Of a DNA stretch of 62,183 nucleotides, positions 44,837 through 53,650 are shown piece by piece (the first letter of the stretch is position 1; every line of letters begins with the position of its first letter). This DNA is from Rhodobacterales bacterium HKCCE4037. GTDB taxonomy: Bacteria; Pseudomonadota; Alphaproteobacteria; Rhodobacterales; Rhodobacteraceae. A program made the position numbers and the translations under genes. The stretch spans positions 1 through 62,183 of the forward strand of contig WVSM01000013.1 of NCBI GenBank assembly GCA_015689645.1, written 5' to 3'. Under the pieces are notes generated by a model, which ran no database searches, was not told where the DNA came from, and saw only the letters and a program-made list of their open reading frames with translations.

Positions 44837-45631
44837 CTATCCTGTGCGCAATGGAAATGAACTTCCCAGGGATCGCTTTAGGATGCCAACCAAATCGTCG
44901 ACATTCTCCAGCGCTTTTCGGATTAGGATATTTAATTCATTCTGCTTCTCTGCATAAAAAATCTGCCCAGAGTCATCAGCCGAGCGACCATCTCTATCCA
45001 TGTTGTGGTTCGGATATAGGCAATACTGAGTGTCCTCGGATTGGCTGCCCGGCCAATCCGGATAAACAAAAAAATTGTACGCTAAAAATTCCATCAAAGC
45101 TTCCAAGGATGACACCATTTCATCCGACTTCTCTGCAATTTTGGGATCCAGAAAGGATCCCTCCTGCGTACGAAGGTTACGTGCCCAAAAGTCCATGACT
45201 TCAAAGTCACTGCTGCGATAGGAGTCGGCTGTCGAAATGCGTGCAATAGTTTGGCGTAACTGGGCGAAAGTATGTTTATCGAGCAAACCCCGCAATACTT
45301 CACTGTCGTGTTGGCGTACGTCAGCGCTTCTAAAGCTAATTTGTCCCGAGGTGCTTGCGTGAATTAAATAATGGTAGATTGCTCCCACAACAATGGTGGC
45401 GAGACCCAACCAAGGATTGCTTGGCACATTAATTGTTAGGTCGAGATGCCTTTCAAGAAGAGCTTCTAAATACGGTTGCCAAAAAGGCTGCGTAGATAGC
45501 GCAATGCCAGCCAGCACTATCAGGGTTGCTATTCTGTTGTGCGTTTGGCCTCTTAGCTCGATTACCTTTGCGACTATCCAGTTTCCGGCGTGGTATAGGC
45601 GGTCACTCAGAGTTTTCCCTTTCTCTCTCAC
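44837..45631 (-). CDS. membrane protein of unknown function, AT-richer than surroundings
   Basis: A 264-residue protein not recognised. Two hydrophobic helices lie at about 34-50 and 74-92 (WLGLATIVVGAIYHYLIHAS). A mostly soluble C-terminal domain (~95-264) is rich in Asp, Ser and Leu with a helical pattern (DKHTFAQLRQTIARISTADS, DPKIAEKSDEMVSSLEALME). The gene is clearly less GC-rich than its neighbours and uses more A/T-ending codons, which suggests horizontal acquisition. The start is a GTG at 45631. It neighbours the DUF2726 gene convergently. Confidence 0.7.
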   Translation of the reverse strand: MREKGKTLSDRLYHAGNWIVAKVIELRGQTHNRIATLIVLAGIALSTQPFWQPYLEALLERHLDLTINVPSNPWLGLATIVVGAIYHYLIHASTSGQISFRSADVRQHDSEVLRGLLDKHTFAQLRQTIARISTADSYRSSDFEVMDFWARNLRTQEGSFLDPKIAEKSDEMVSSLEALMEFLAYNFFVYPDWPGSQSEDTQYCLYPNHNMDRDGRSADDSGQIFYAEKQNELNILIRKALENVDDLVGILKRSLGSSFPLRTG

Positions 45632-45646
45632 GGTCAGGTAACCCCC

Positions 45647-46075
45647 TCACGCCACCTGCAAATCAAACACTTCCCCGTCCGTCGTCTCGCACACGCCAAT
45701 CGCGTTGATGTTCACGCCGGTGTAGCGGAACTCACAGCGCATGCTCCGCCCGCCGTCGCTCGTCAGGATCGCGGTGCCGAAGCCGGCCTCGGCCTCGGTC
45801 AGGAAATCCGCGGTGCCGCTCAGGACCGAGCCGCCGGCGTAGGAGCGGAGGAGTTCGAGGCTCTGGTTGGCGCCTTCGCGGACGGCGACCCAGCGGCCGG
45901 TGAAGGTCTCGAAATTGGTCTGGATCGTCATCTCGCCGGAATTGCGCAGGCGGCCGGCGGTGATTTCTCCGGTGCCGGTGAGGCCGGTGCGCCGCGACAT
46001 GACGAGGGTTTCGGGGGCGGAGCCGCAAGCGGCGGTGGCGAGGATGATGATCGCCAGAAGGGATTTCTTAAACAT
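45647..46075 (-). CDS. small lipoprotein of unknown function
   Basis: A 142-residue protein with a lipobox (LATAAC, Cys ~17) and a beta-rich mature part with RLRNSGEMTIQTNFETF and RSMRCEFRYTGVNINAIGVC. It looks like a secreted beta-barrel or lipocalin-like domain but matches no named family. Its ATG lies inside the last eight bases of parE (ATGTTTAA), so it is coupled to parE; the frame after that is clear. Confidence 0.75.
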   Translation of the reverse strand: MFKKSLLAIIILATAACGSAPETLVMSRRTGLTGTGEITAGRLRNSGEMTIQTNFETFTGRWVAVREGANQSLELLRSYAGGSVLSGTADFLTEAEAGFGTAILTSDGGRSMRCEFRYTGVNINAIGVCETTDGEVFDLQVA

Positions 46076-48029
46076 CTAGCTCCTCCACGAAGCGGGCGTT
46101 TTCCTGGATATACTGGAAGCGCAATTCGGGCTTCTTGCCCATCAGGCGCTCCACAAGGTCGCCGGTCTCACCGGGGATTTCATCGTCGACGTTGACGCGG
46201 ATGAGCTTGCGGGTGCCCGGGTCCATCGTGGTTTCCTTGAGGTCCTTGGCGTCCATCTCGCCCAGGCCCTTGAAGCGGGAGACGTCGATCTTGCCCTTGC
46301 CGCCGAGGCCCTTTTCGAGCAGCGCGTCGCGCTCGGCCTCGTCAAGGCAATAGACCCGGCGCGCGCCTTGGGTCAGGCGGAACAGCGGCGGGCAAGCGAG
46401 GTAGAGGTGGCCCTGGTCGATGAGCGGGCGCATCTGGGTGAAGAAGAAGGTCATCAGGAGCGAGGCGATATGGGCGCCGTCGACATCGGCGTCGGTCATG
46501 ATGATGACCTTGTCGTAACGCAGGTCGTCGATGTTGAACTTGGTGCCCATGCCGACGCCAAGGGCCTGGCAGAGATCGGAGATCTCGGCGTTCTGGCCGA
46601 GTTTCGAGGAGGCCGCGCCGAGAACGTTGAGGATCTTGCCGCGCAGGGGCAGGAGGGCTTGGGTCTTGCGGTCGCGGGCCATCTTGGCCGACCCGCCGGC
46701 GCTGTCGCCCTCGACGATGAAAAGCTCGGTCCCGTCACGGGTGGCGGTGGAGCAATCCACGAGCTTGCCGGGCAGGCGCAGCTTCTTGGTGGCGGATTTG
46801 CGGGCGGTTTCCTTTTCCTGCCGGCGGCGCATCCGTTCCTCGGCGCGCAGGACGAGGAAATCGAGGATCGCGCCCGCTTCCTTGGTGTTCTGGCCGAGCC
46901 AGTTGTCGAGGTGGTCGCGCACCGCGCCTTCGACGAGGCGGGCGGCCTCGGTCGTGGCGAGGCGGTCCTTGGTCTGGCCGACGAATTCGGGCTCGGAAAT
47001 GAAGCAGGAGACCAGCGCGCAGGCGCCGCCCGCGAGGTCGTCGCGGGTGATGTTGGCGGCCTTCTTGTTGCCGGCGAGGTCGCCGTAGGCGCGGATGCCT
47101 TTGAGGATCGCGGCGAAGAAGCCGCCGACATGGGTGCCGCCTTCGGGCGTGGGGACGGTGTTGCAGTAGGATTGCATGAAGCCGTCGCGCGCGGGCGTCC
47201 AGTTGATCGCCCATTCGACCTTGCCGGGGGTGCCGAACTTCTCCTGGAAATCGACGCTGCCGGCGAAGGGTTTCTCGGAATAGGTCGAGGCGCCGGAGAG
47301 CTGTTCGCCGAGGTAATCGGCCAGGCCGCCGGGGAAGTGGAAGGTGGCCTCCATCGGGGTGTCGCCGTCGGGGATCGCGGATTTCCAGCGGATCTCGACG
47401 CCCGAGAAGAGGTAGGCCTTGGATTTCACCATCATCATCAGGCGCGAGGGCTTGAAGCGGTGGTGGCCGAAGATCTGTTCGTCGGCGTGGAAGGTGGTGG
47501 TGGTGCCGCGCCGGTTGGGGGCGGCGCCGATCTCCTCGACGGGGCCGAGGGGGATGCCGCGGGAGAAGCGCTGTTCGACGAGTTTGCGGTCGCGGGCGAC
47601 CTGTACGACCATTGAGTCGCTGAGCGCGTTGACGACGGAGGCACCCACGCCGTGCAGGCCGCCGGAGGTCTGGTAGGCCTTGCCGGAGAACTTGCCGCCG
47701 GCGTGCAGGGTGCAGAGGATGACTTCCAGCGCGGATTTGCCGGGGAACTTCGGGTGCGGGTCGAAGGGCATGCCGCGGCCGTTGTCGCGGACGGTGACGG
47801 AATGATCGTCGTGCAGCTCCACCTCGATGCGGTTGGCGTGGCCGGCGACGGCCTCGTCCATGGAATTGTCGAGGATCTCGGCCACGAGGTGATGCAGCGC
47901 GCGTTCGTCGGTGCCGCCGATATACATGCCGGGGCGCTTGCGGACGGGCTCCAGCCCCTCCAGCACCTCGATGGAGGAGGCGTCATAGCTTTGGGTGTCG
48001 GCTGCGCCGGAGAGAAGGTCGTCCGCCAT
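46068..48029 (-). CDS. parE: DNA topoisomerase IV subunit B
   Basis: This 653-residue ATPase subunit of Topo IV decatenates replicated chromosomes. The GHKL domain has EILDNSMDEAVAGHANRIEV (~52-71), VRDNGRGMPFDPHP and GGLHGVGASVVNALSD. The TOPRIM region has ELFIVEGDSAGGSAKMARDR (~430) and MTDADVDGAHIASLLMTFFF. Length fits ParE, not GyrB. The last eight bases overlap the start of the downstream lipoprotein gene. Confidence 0.97.
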   Translation of the reverse strand: MADDLLSGAADTQSYDASSIEVLEGLEPVRKRPGMYIGGTDERALHHLVAEILDNSMDEAVAGHANRIEVELHDDHSVTVRDNGRGMPFDPHPKFPGKSALEVILCTLHAGGKFSGKAYQTSGGLHGVGASVVNALSDSMVVQVARDRKLVEQRFSRGIPLGPVEEIGAAPNRRGTTTTFHADEQIFGHHRFKPSRLMMMVKSKAYLFSGVEIRWKSAIPDGDTPMEATFHFPGGLADYLGEQLSGASTYSEKPFAGSVDFQEKFGTPGKVEWAINWTPARDGFMQSYCNTVPTPEGGTHVGGFFAAILKGIRAYGDLAGNKKAANITRDDLAGGACALVSCFISEPEFVGQTKDRLATTEAARLVEGAVRDHLDNWLGQNTKEAGAILDFLVLRAEERMRRRQEKETARKSATKKLRLPGKLVDCSTATRDGTELFIVEGDSAGGSAKMARDRKTQALLPLRGKILNVLGAASSKLGQNAEISDLCQALGVGMGTKFNIDDLRYDKVIIMTDADVDGAHIASLLMTFFFTQMRPLIDQGHLYLACPPLFRLTQGARRVYCLDEAERDALLEKGLGGKGKIDVSRFKGLGEMDAKDLKETTMDPGTRKLIRVNVDDEIPGETGDLVERLMGKKPELRFQYIQENARFVEELDV

Positions 48030-48167
48030 TGTCTGCTCTATTTTGTATGCCGTTCGGGCAATAATGGCAGGTTTGGGAGAGGGGGGGAAGGGCGCTTGGC
48101 CGCAGGACAGGGCGCCAAGGCGGTTTCCGGGCGGGCGGGTCCTTGGGATGGTGACGGACGTGGCCGG

Positions 48168-48695
48168 TCAGTCGCCGGTGCTGGCGGAGGCCTGGGTCTG
48201 GGTCACGTAATAGGGTGTCGAGCCGTCGAAGCCGAAATAGTAATCCAGCATCGCTTCGTCCGCGAGGTCGCGGTGCCAGGCGATGGAGGCGACCGAGATC
48301 AGTTCGGACAATTCCTCGGCCGTCAGATTGCCCGCTTCCATGGCTTCGATGCCGCTGTGAAGCGCGCTGTTGATCTGGAAGTTCATCTGATCGAAGGACT
48401 GGTCATGGAGCGCCGAGGCCTCTTCGGTGGTCAGGTATCCGGCGGTGATGAGCGGGGCGAAATGGTCGTAGGTATAGGCGGGCCAGCCGTCGGAGATGTC
48501 GCCGTCGCGCAATTCGTTGTCCATGTTCCGGGCCACGAAGGCGGAATGATCGCGCAGGAGCGCCGAGGTCCCGAGGGACAGGCTGATCGCGGCAGTCGTG
48601 ATCACCATCCAGTCGACGGTGATTGCGCCATGCTCATTCGCGAGGAAATCGCGCAGAGCCTGCGAAGCTCTTGCGATTGTCACGTTTCCAGTCAT
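48168..48695 (-). CDS. pilin-like protein of an undescribed family (paralogue 1)
   Basis: A 175-residue protein. A short basic/polar N-terminus (1-23, FLANEHG) precedes a Flp-type pilin helix starting at AITVDWMVITTAAISLSLG (~24-42). This TVDW motif is typical of Rhodobacteraceae type IVb pilin-like and TadE-like proteins. The C-terminal domain has SDGWPAYTYDHFAP (~68-81), LHDQSFDQMNFQINSALHSG, ELISVASIAWHRDLADEAML and finally DYYFGFDGSTPYY (~150-163). GGAAGGGAG precedes the ATG. It is one of three tandem paralogues. Function unknown, possibly minor pilin or extracellular adhesin. Confidence 0.75.
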   Translation of the reverse strand: MTGNVTIARASQALRDFLANEHGAITVDWMVITTAAISLSLGTSALLRDHSAFVARNMDNELRDGDISDGWPAYTYDHFAPLITAGYLTTEEASALHDQSFDQMNFQINSALHSGIEAMEAGNLTAEELSELISVASIAWHRDLADEAMLDYYFGFDGSTPYYVTQTQASASTGD

Positions 48696-48961
48696 TGGCT
48701 TGCTCCCTTCCGGAAAGCGTTAGCCGGTCGTCGCCTGCATTCTGCCAGATAGGCGGCCTAGCCACGGTTTATCATTGCCCTCATTCCAGAGGTGCCCGAA
48801 TTTCGCGCGGAAAGTCGGGCTAAGTTTGGCGAAATCATGGCGGAAGTGGGGAACGGCCGCCGGTCATCGCGCGAACGGAGACAGCCGTTCAAGCTGTCAC
48901 GCCCAGACCAGACATACGAGGTTCGTGACCCCGTCGAATCGTGCGGAGGTCGACGGACGGA
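48696..48961. other. intergenic gap between pilin-like genes
   Basis: About 265 bases with no gene. It may hold a promoter for the third gene of the trio, since the gap is much longer than the 45 bases between the first two. I see no clear repeat or hairpin in it. Confidence 0.4.
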
Positions 48962-49747
48962 TTAACCACCGTTTGTGATGCTTGCGTCCACGTTGGCGTT
49001 GTTCCCGTTGCCGTTTCCGTTGCCTCCAATATTCGCTCCGATGTTACCGTTGGCGTCGATGCCCACACCAACGCCGGCCCCGACACCGCCGACACCGGCG
49101 TCGACGTTGATGAGCAGCCCGCCCCCGTTGCCGTTCCCGTTGCCGTTTCCATTGCCGCCGCCGAAGATACAGCCCTGGCCAGCACCCTGGCCCTGGCCCT
49201 GGTTACACGGCATGTTCATGTAATAGGGGTCCGATCCATCGAAGCCGAAGTAATAGTCCAGCTCCGCATCGGGGACGAGGTTCCGATGGTAGGCGATGGA
49301 GGCCGTGGCGATCAGTTGCGGCAATTCCTGCGCGGTGATCGTGCCATTCTCGAGCGCCTCGATGCCGGCGCGCAGGTCGGTGAGGACCTGGTTGTTCATG
49401 TGCCCGAACGCGTCGTCATGGAGTGCTTCGGCCTGGGCCGTGGTCAGTGCGCCCGATTCGATCGCGGGGGCGAAGTGATCGTAGGTGTAGTTCGGCCACC
49501 CGTCCGAGAGGTCCTGGCTCTGCAATTCGGCGGACATGTTGTTCGACAGCATTCCGGTGACGTCCGACATGACACCCGCAGTGCCGAGCGCAAGGCTGAT
49601 GGCAACACCGGACAGCACCGTCCAGTCGACCGTGATGGACGCGGTTTCGTCGGCGGCGAATTTTATGATCGGGGTGGTCGCGCGATGGGGCGCGCGTGAA
49701 TGGATCGCCGTACTGGCGGTCTCCTGGTGCACTTCTTGCGGGGTCAT
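48962..49747 (-). CDS. pilin-like protein with Gly/Asn repeat tail (paralogue 2)
   Basis: A 261-residue paralogue of the flanking genes. The N-terminal extension (1-36) precedes the SITVDWTVLSGVAISLALG helix (~37-55). The shared domain includes SDGWPNYTYDHFAP, LHDDAFGHMNNQVLTDLRAG, ATASIAYHRNL and ELDYYFGFDGSDPYY (~160-175). Unique to this copy is a C-terminal low-complexity tail (about 180-261): GQGQGAGQGC, then GNGNGNGNGNG, a stretch of alternating GVG, and again GNGNGN. The tail could form a flexible or fibrous extracellular part. Confidence 0.72.
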   Translation of the reverse strand: MTPQEVHQETASTAIHSRAPHRATTPIIKFAADETASITVDWTVLSGVAISLALGTAGVMSDVTGMLSNNMSAELQSQDLSDGWPNYTYDHFAPAIESGALTTAQAEALHDDAFGHMNNQVLTDLRAGIEALENGTITAQELPQLIATASIAYHRNLVPDAELDYYFGFDGSDPYYMNMPCNQGQGQGAGQGCIFGGGNGNGNGNGNGGGLLINVDAGVGGVGAGVGVGIDANGNIGANIGGNGNGNGNNANVDASITNGG

Positions 49748-49792
49748 CGTTACTGTACCTTGTCGTGTGGCCGTTCTGGCCTTTTTGTTTTA

Positions 49793-50365
49793 CTAGCTGT
49801 TGTTACATCCTTGCCCCCCGCTGTTTTCGTATCCGTTCGAGCAGGAAGGTCCGTCATAGGGCTCTTCCGCCGAGGTCGGAGCGGCAGCGGTGGTCATGTA
49901 GTAGGGGTCACTGCCCTCGAAGCCGAAGTAGTAATCGAGCATCGCGGGGTCAGCGAGGTTCTGTTGATAGGCGACCGAGCCCACGGCGATCAGGGCCATG
50001 AGTTCGTCGGTGGTGATGGTTCCGTTTTCCAGGGCCGCGATGCCTTCCGCGAGGTGCTGGCGCAGGGCATACGAGGACATGCCTTCCGCCATCTGGTAGA
50101 GCACTTCGGCCTGGTCTTCGGAGATGTAGCCGGTGTTCAGTGAGGCCTGGAAATGGCTGGCATAATATTCGACCCACTCGTCCCCCAACTGGCGGTCGCG
50201 CAGATGGCCATCGACCTGGCCGGACAAGAGACCGAACACATCCGTCAGGGCCGCCGAAAGGGCCAGGGCCAGGCTCACCGAGGCTGCCGCCATGACGGTC
50301 CAGTCGACCGTGATCGCGCCACTCTCGCTGCGAGCGAAGCTGGATATGGGAGTCATGTCCAACAC
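49793..50365 (-). CDS. pilin-like protein of an undescribed family (paralogue 3)
   Basis: A 190-residue paralogue. A short N-terminus (FARSESG) is followed by AITVDWTVMAAASVSLALA (~17-35), a diverged middle (DEWVEYYASHFQASL), and the shared end LADPAMLDYYFGFEGSDPYY (~142-161). The tail is Cys-containing (SCSNGYENSGGQGCNN). The start is the GTG at 50365, since AGAAGG lies eight bases before it; the ATG at 50356 is 17 bases away. It heads the trio; the next gene begins 45 bases downstream. Confidence 0.7.
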   Translation of the reverse strand: MLDMTPISSFARSESGAITVDWTVMAAASVSLALALSAALTDVFGLLSGQVDGHLRDRQLGDEWVEYYASHFQASLNTGYISEDQAEVLYQMAEGMSSYALRQHLAEGIAALENGTITTDELMALIAVGSVAYQQNLADPAMLDYYFGFEGSDPYYMTTAAAPTSAEEPYDGPSCSNGYENSGGQGCNNS

Positions 50366-50561
50366 AATTCAAACCTTCTACGTTTTACGGCCCCCCTTAT
50401 GCGGTGGGAACAAGGCGCGAATATGGCGAATTGGGCCCCGAGCGTAGACAATGCCCCGGTACTTGCTGAACAATGGGGATAACTTTTCGGCCCGGGCGAG
50501 TCCCTGCCGGTGGGACGCGGCCCCTCTTGCCCCCGGCGCGGCGCTGCCCGATACAAGCGTC

Positions 50562-51215
50562 ATGCGTGTCCCGTTCCGCCCCTTTCTGATCGCCGCGGCA
50601 CTGGCCCCTTGGCCCTCTGCCCTGACAGCCCATCCGCATGTCTTCATCGACGCGGGCCTACGCCTGATCGTGGAGGATGGGCGGGTTACCGCGGTGGAGG
50701 TCACGTGGCTCTACGATGGGCTTTATACGTTGCTTTTGCTGGAAGATTACGGGCTGGACGAGGATTACGACCTGGCCCTGACCGAGGCGGAGGTTGACGC
50801 AACGCTCGGCTTCGACCTCGACTGGGGAGAGACGTTCGACGGCGGGCTGGAATTGAGCCGTGGCGGTGTGCCGATGGAAATCGGTCCGCCCGAACCCGTC
50901 GGCATGGCGCTGGTGGGGGAGGAGGGGCAGATGCAGACCGTCCACCGCCGCCCCGTGACCGATCCCGGCGGCGACGGGCCGCTTGTGGCACAGGCCTACG
51001 ATCCGGAATTCTACGCCGCCATGGAGATGACCGGCGAGATGGTCGTGGAGGGGCTGGAGTGTGAGGCCGAGCTGATCCGCCCCGACCTCGACGCGGCCTA
51101 CGCGGTGCTGGACGACATGATGACGGAGATCGGCGGCTCGGTCGCGGCGGAAGACAATTTCCCCATGGTGGGCGAGCATTTCGCGGACCGGGTCGTGTTC
51201 ACATGCGCTGGCTGA
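50562..51215 (+). CDS. DUF1007 family exported protein
   Basis: A 217-residue periplasmic protein with a signal peptide (about 1-24, LTAHP) and a DUF1007 core: HPHVFIDAGLRLIVEDGRVT and VEVTWLYDGLYTLLLLEDYG. It sits directly before a NicO-type transporter gene (13 bases overlap); such pairs are linked to Ni/Co/Zn export or supply. The conserved HPHVF start of the mature part is likely a metal site. The start at 50562 replaces the longer frame to 50451. Confidence 0.88.
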   Translation: MRVPFRPFLIAAALAPWPSALTAHPHVFIDAGLRLIVEDGRVTAVEVTWLYDGLYTLLLLEDYGLDEDYDLALTEAEVDATLGFDLDWGETFDGGLELSRGGVPMEIGPPEPVGMALVGEEGQMQTVHRRPVTDPGGDGPLVAQAYDPEFYAAMEMTGEMVVEGLECEAELIRPDLDAAYAVLDDMMTEIGGSVAAEDNFPMVGEHFADRVVFTCAG

Positions 51216-52129
51216 TCGCGGGGATCGCGGCGGCACTGCTGCTGGCGGGGCTGGCGTACTGGCTGAGTGGCGGCGACCGCACGATCACGGCCTGGGCGCT
51301 GGAAGGACAGCGCGCGGCGCAGGAGGCGATGGCGGGCGCGCTTCGTCGGCTGCGCGGCGGCGATCCGGCGGCGGTGGCGGGGCTGCTGTCCGTTTGTTTC
51401 GGTTACGGGTTCTTTCACGCGGCGGGGCCGGGGCATGGCAAGCTGCTGATCGGCGGCTACGGGGCGGCGCGGGCGGTGGGGGCGTGGCGGCTGTCGGGCG
51501 TGGCGCTGGTCTCGAGCCTTGCGCAGGGGCTGACGGCGATCGTGCTGGTGGGCGCAGGCGTCTGGCTGATCGGGCTGGGGCGCGAGCAGATGACAGACGC
51601 CGCCGACCGGCTGTTCGCGCCGCTGAGTTTCGGGGCGATCGCGCTGGTGGGCCTGTGGCTCGCGTGGCGCGGGGCGCGCGGTTTGTGGCGATTGCGGGGC
51701 GGGGCGGGGCACCATGACCATCACCATCACCACGATCATGACCATACCGGCCACGGCGCGGTGTGTGACACCTGCGGCCACGCCCATGGACCGGACCCGG
51801 AGGCGCTGGCGCGGGCCACGAGCCTGCGCGAAGTCCTCGCCCTGATCGCCGCCGTTGCCATCCGCCCCTGCACCGGCGCGCTGTTCCTGCTGATCCTGAC
51901 GGCGCAATTCGGCGTCTTCTGGGCCGGTATCGCGGGCACCTTCGCCATGGCGCTCGGCACCGCTGCCGTCACGATCACCGTGGCGGTGGCCGCCGTGGGT
52001 TTGCGGCGCGGACTGCTGGCGGGGCTGGCGGAAAGCACCACGCTGACGCGGGTGCAGCCGGTGATCGAGCTGGTCGTCGGGCTGGTGATCGCGGCGCTGG
52101 CAACCAACCTCGTCCTTGCCGCGCTCTGA
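51203..52129 (+). CDS. NicO/RcnA-type nickel-cobalt efflux transporter
   Basis: A 308-residue membrane protein with about six or seven helices. The family landmark is YGFFHAAGPGHGKLLIGGYG (~69-88). A His/Asp-rich cytoplasmic loop (GHHDHHHHHDHDHTGHG, ~169-185) followed by CDTCGHAHG is a probable metal-binding sensor. RPCTGALFLLIL (~222) is the second conserved motif. It is overlapped by 13 bases with the DUF1007 gene, so the two are co-expressed. Confidence 0.92.
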   Translation: MRWLIAGIAAALLLAGLAYWLSGGDRTITAWALEGQRAAQEAMAGALRRLRGGDPAAVAGLLSVCFGYGFFHAAGPGHGKLLIGGYGAARAVGAWRLSGVALVSSLAQGLTAIVLVGAGVWLIGLGREQMTDAADRLFAPLSFGAIALVGLWLAWRGARGLWRLRGGAGHHDHHHHHDHDHTGHGAVCDTCGHAHGPDPEALARATSLREVLALIAAVAIRPCTGALFLLILTAQFGVFWAGIAGTFAMALGTAAVTITVAVAAVGLRRGLLAGLAESTTLTRVQPVIELVVGLVIAALATNLVLAAL

Positions 52130-52171
52130 ACCCGCCTTGCCGGGGCGGCGCGGTGGGCGTAAGGCGCATCC

Positions 52172-53530
52172 ATGACCTTCACCCAGCACATCCGCGCCAC
52201 GCTGGCGCTTGGCCTGCCGCTGATCGGCGGGCAATTGGCGCAGACCTTCATCGGCGTGACAGACACGGTGATGGTGGGCTGGTACGGCGTGGACGAGCTG
52301 GCCGCCGTGGCGCTGGGGTCGAGCTATTTCCACATGATCCTGATCGTCGGAATGGGGTTCGCGCTGGCCGTCATGCCGATGGTCGCCGCCGCCGCCGCCC
52401 GGGACGACGCGCAACAGGTGCGCCGGGTGACGCGGATGGGGCTGTGGATCGGCCTGATCTTCGGCGCGGTCACCATGCCGCTGTGGTGGTTTTCCGAAGC
52501 CATCCTGCTGGCCGCGCAGCAGGACCCGCAGGTGGCCGCCGACGCGCAGGCCTACCTGCGCATCGCGGGCTTCGCGATTTGGCCCGGCGTGCTGCTGATC
52601 GTGTTGCGCTCGCACCTGAGCGCGCTGGAGCGGCCCGGGATCGTGCTTTGGGCCTGGCTCGGGGGGCTGGTGCTGAACGCCTTCATCAACTGGGTGCTGA
52701 TCTTCGGCAACCTCGGCGCGCCGGAACTGGGGCTGAGGGGGGCGGCCATTGCGTCGCTCGGGACGCATCTGCTGATCTTCGCAATCCTTGCCGTCTATGC
52801 CGCGCGCGCGCAGGGGCTGCGGGACTACACGCTGTTCGCCCGCTTCTGGCGGCCCGATCCGCAGGCGATCGTGCAGGTGTTTCGCCTTGGCGCGCCGATC
52901 GCGATCACGCTGTTTTCCGAAGTCGGCCTGTTCATGATGACCATGCTCCTGATGGGCTGGATCGGCACGCTGGAGCTTGCCGCCCATGGCATCGCGCTGC
53001 AGATCATCTCGGTCACCTTCATGGTGCATGTCGGGCTGAGTTCGGCGGCCACGGTCCGGGTGGGCCGGGCCTGGAGCCTTGGGGATGCCACCGCGCTGAA
53101 CCGCGCGGCCGGGGCGGCGCTTCTGCTGTCGGGCCTGATGGTGGCCGCCACCATCGCCCTGCTTCTGGCGGCCGCCGCGCCGCTGGTGGGCCTGTTCGTC
53201 GATCCGGCCGATCCGCTGCGGCCGCAGATCATCCAGATCGGCGTGAGCCTCCTTATCGTGGCCTGTGTCTTCCAGTTGGCCGACGCGGCGCAGGTGATCG
53301 CGCTCGGGCTGCTGCGCGGTCTTCAGGACACCACGGTGCCGATGATCTACGCCTTCGTGGCTTACTGGATCGTCGGCCTGCCGCTGGCCTATATCCTCGG
53401 CTTTCCGATGGGATACGGAGGGCAGGGGGTCTGGGCGGGACTTGCCATCGGGCTGGCCGGTGCGGGTCTTGCGCTGATCCTGCGCTACCGAACCCTATCA
53501 GCCCGGAGCCTCGGCGCCACGCCTGCATAG
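52172..53530 (+). CDS. MATE family multidrug efflux protein
   Basis: A 452-residue MATE pump of the NorM type with 12 predicted membrane helices in two halves. The first half opens ATLALGLPLIGGQLAQTFIG and has DTVMVGWYGVDELAAVALGS (~30-50). The second half has LFSEVGLFMMTMLLMGWIG, AAHGIALQIISVTFMV and a late GLLRGLQDTTVPMIY (~380). The substrate is unknown. It is in line with the NicO gene after a 42-base gap. Confidence 0.94.
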   Translation: MTFTQHIRATLALGLPLIGGQLAQTFIGVTDTVMVGWYGVDELAAVALGSSYFHMILIVGMGFALAVMPMVAAAAARDDAQQVRRVTRMGLWIGLIFGAVTMPLWWFSEAILLAAQQDPQVAADAQAYLRIAGFAIWPGVLLIVLRSHLSALERPGIVLWAWLGGLVLNAFINWVLIFGNLGAPELGLRGAAIASLGTHLLIFAILAVYAARAQGLRDYTLFARFWRPDPQAIVQVFRLGAPIAITLFSEVGLFMMTMLLMGWIGTLELAAHGIALQIISVTFMVHVGLSSAATVRVGRAWSLGDATALNRAAGAALLLSGLMVAATIALLLAAAAPLVGLFVDPADPLRPQIIQIGVSLLIVACVFQLADAAQVIALGLLRGLQDTTVPMIYAFVAYWIVGLPLAYILGFPMGYGGQGVWAGLAIGLAGAGLALILRYRTLSARSLGATPA

Positions 53531-53650
53531 GCGACCGGATTTCCGCGAAATCCGTGGGGAAAACCGCGTTTTCCGGTTGCGCGAACCGGAGCGGACGGCG
53601 CGACCGGATTTCGCGGAAATCCGGCCGGAAAACGCGGTTTTCCGGTGCGC
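53531..53650. repeat. paired inverted-repeat block between convergent genes
   Basis: Two imperfect copies of a ~52-base unit (53531-53582 and 53599-53650). Each contains a GGATTTC-CG-GAAATCC dyad and a GGAAAAC-CG-GTTTTCC dyad. They sit between the MATE and peptidase genes, both convergent, and may act as a bidirectional terminator or a REP-like repeat. Confidence 0.75.

Noticed and set aside
44757-45198. Plus-strand short frames in the AT-richer segment
   Set aside because: They have no ribosome site or family features, and the minus-strand 264-codon frame with helices explains the region better.
48975-49223. Repetitive plus-strand sequence that could look like tandem repeats or a CRISPR-like array
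   Set aside because: It is the coding DNA of the Gly/Asn and Gly/Val repeats of the minus-strand pilin-like protein; unit length is only 6-12 bases and there are no spacers.
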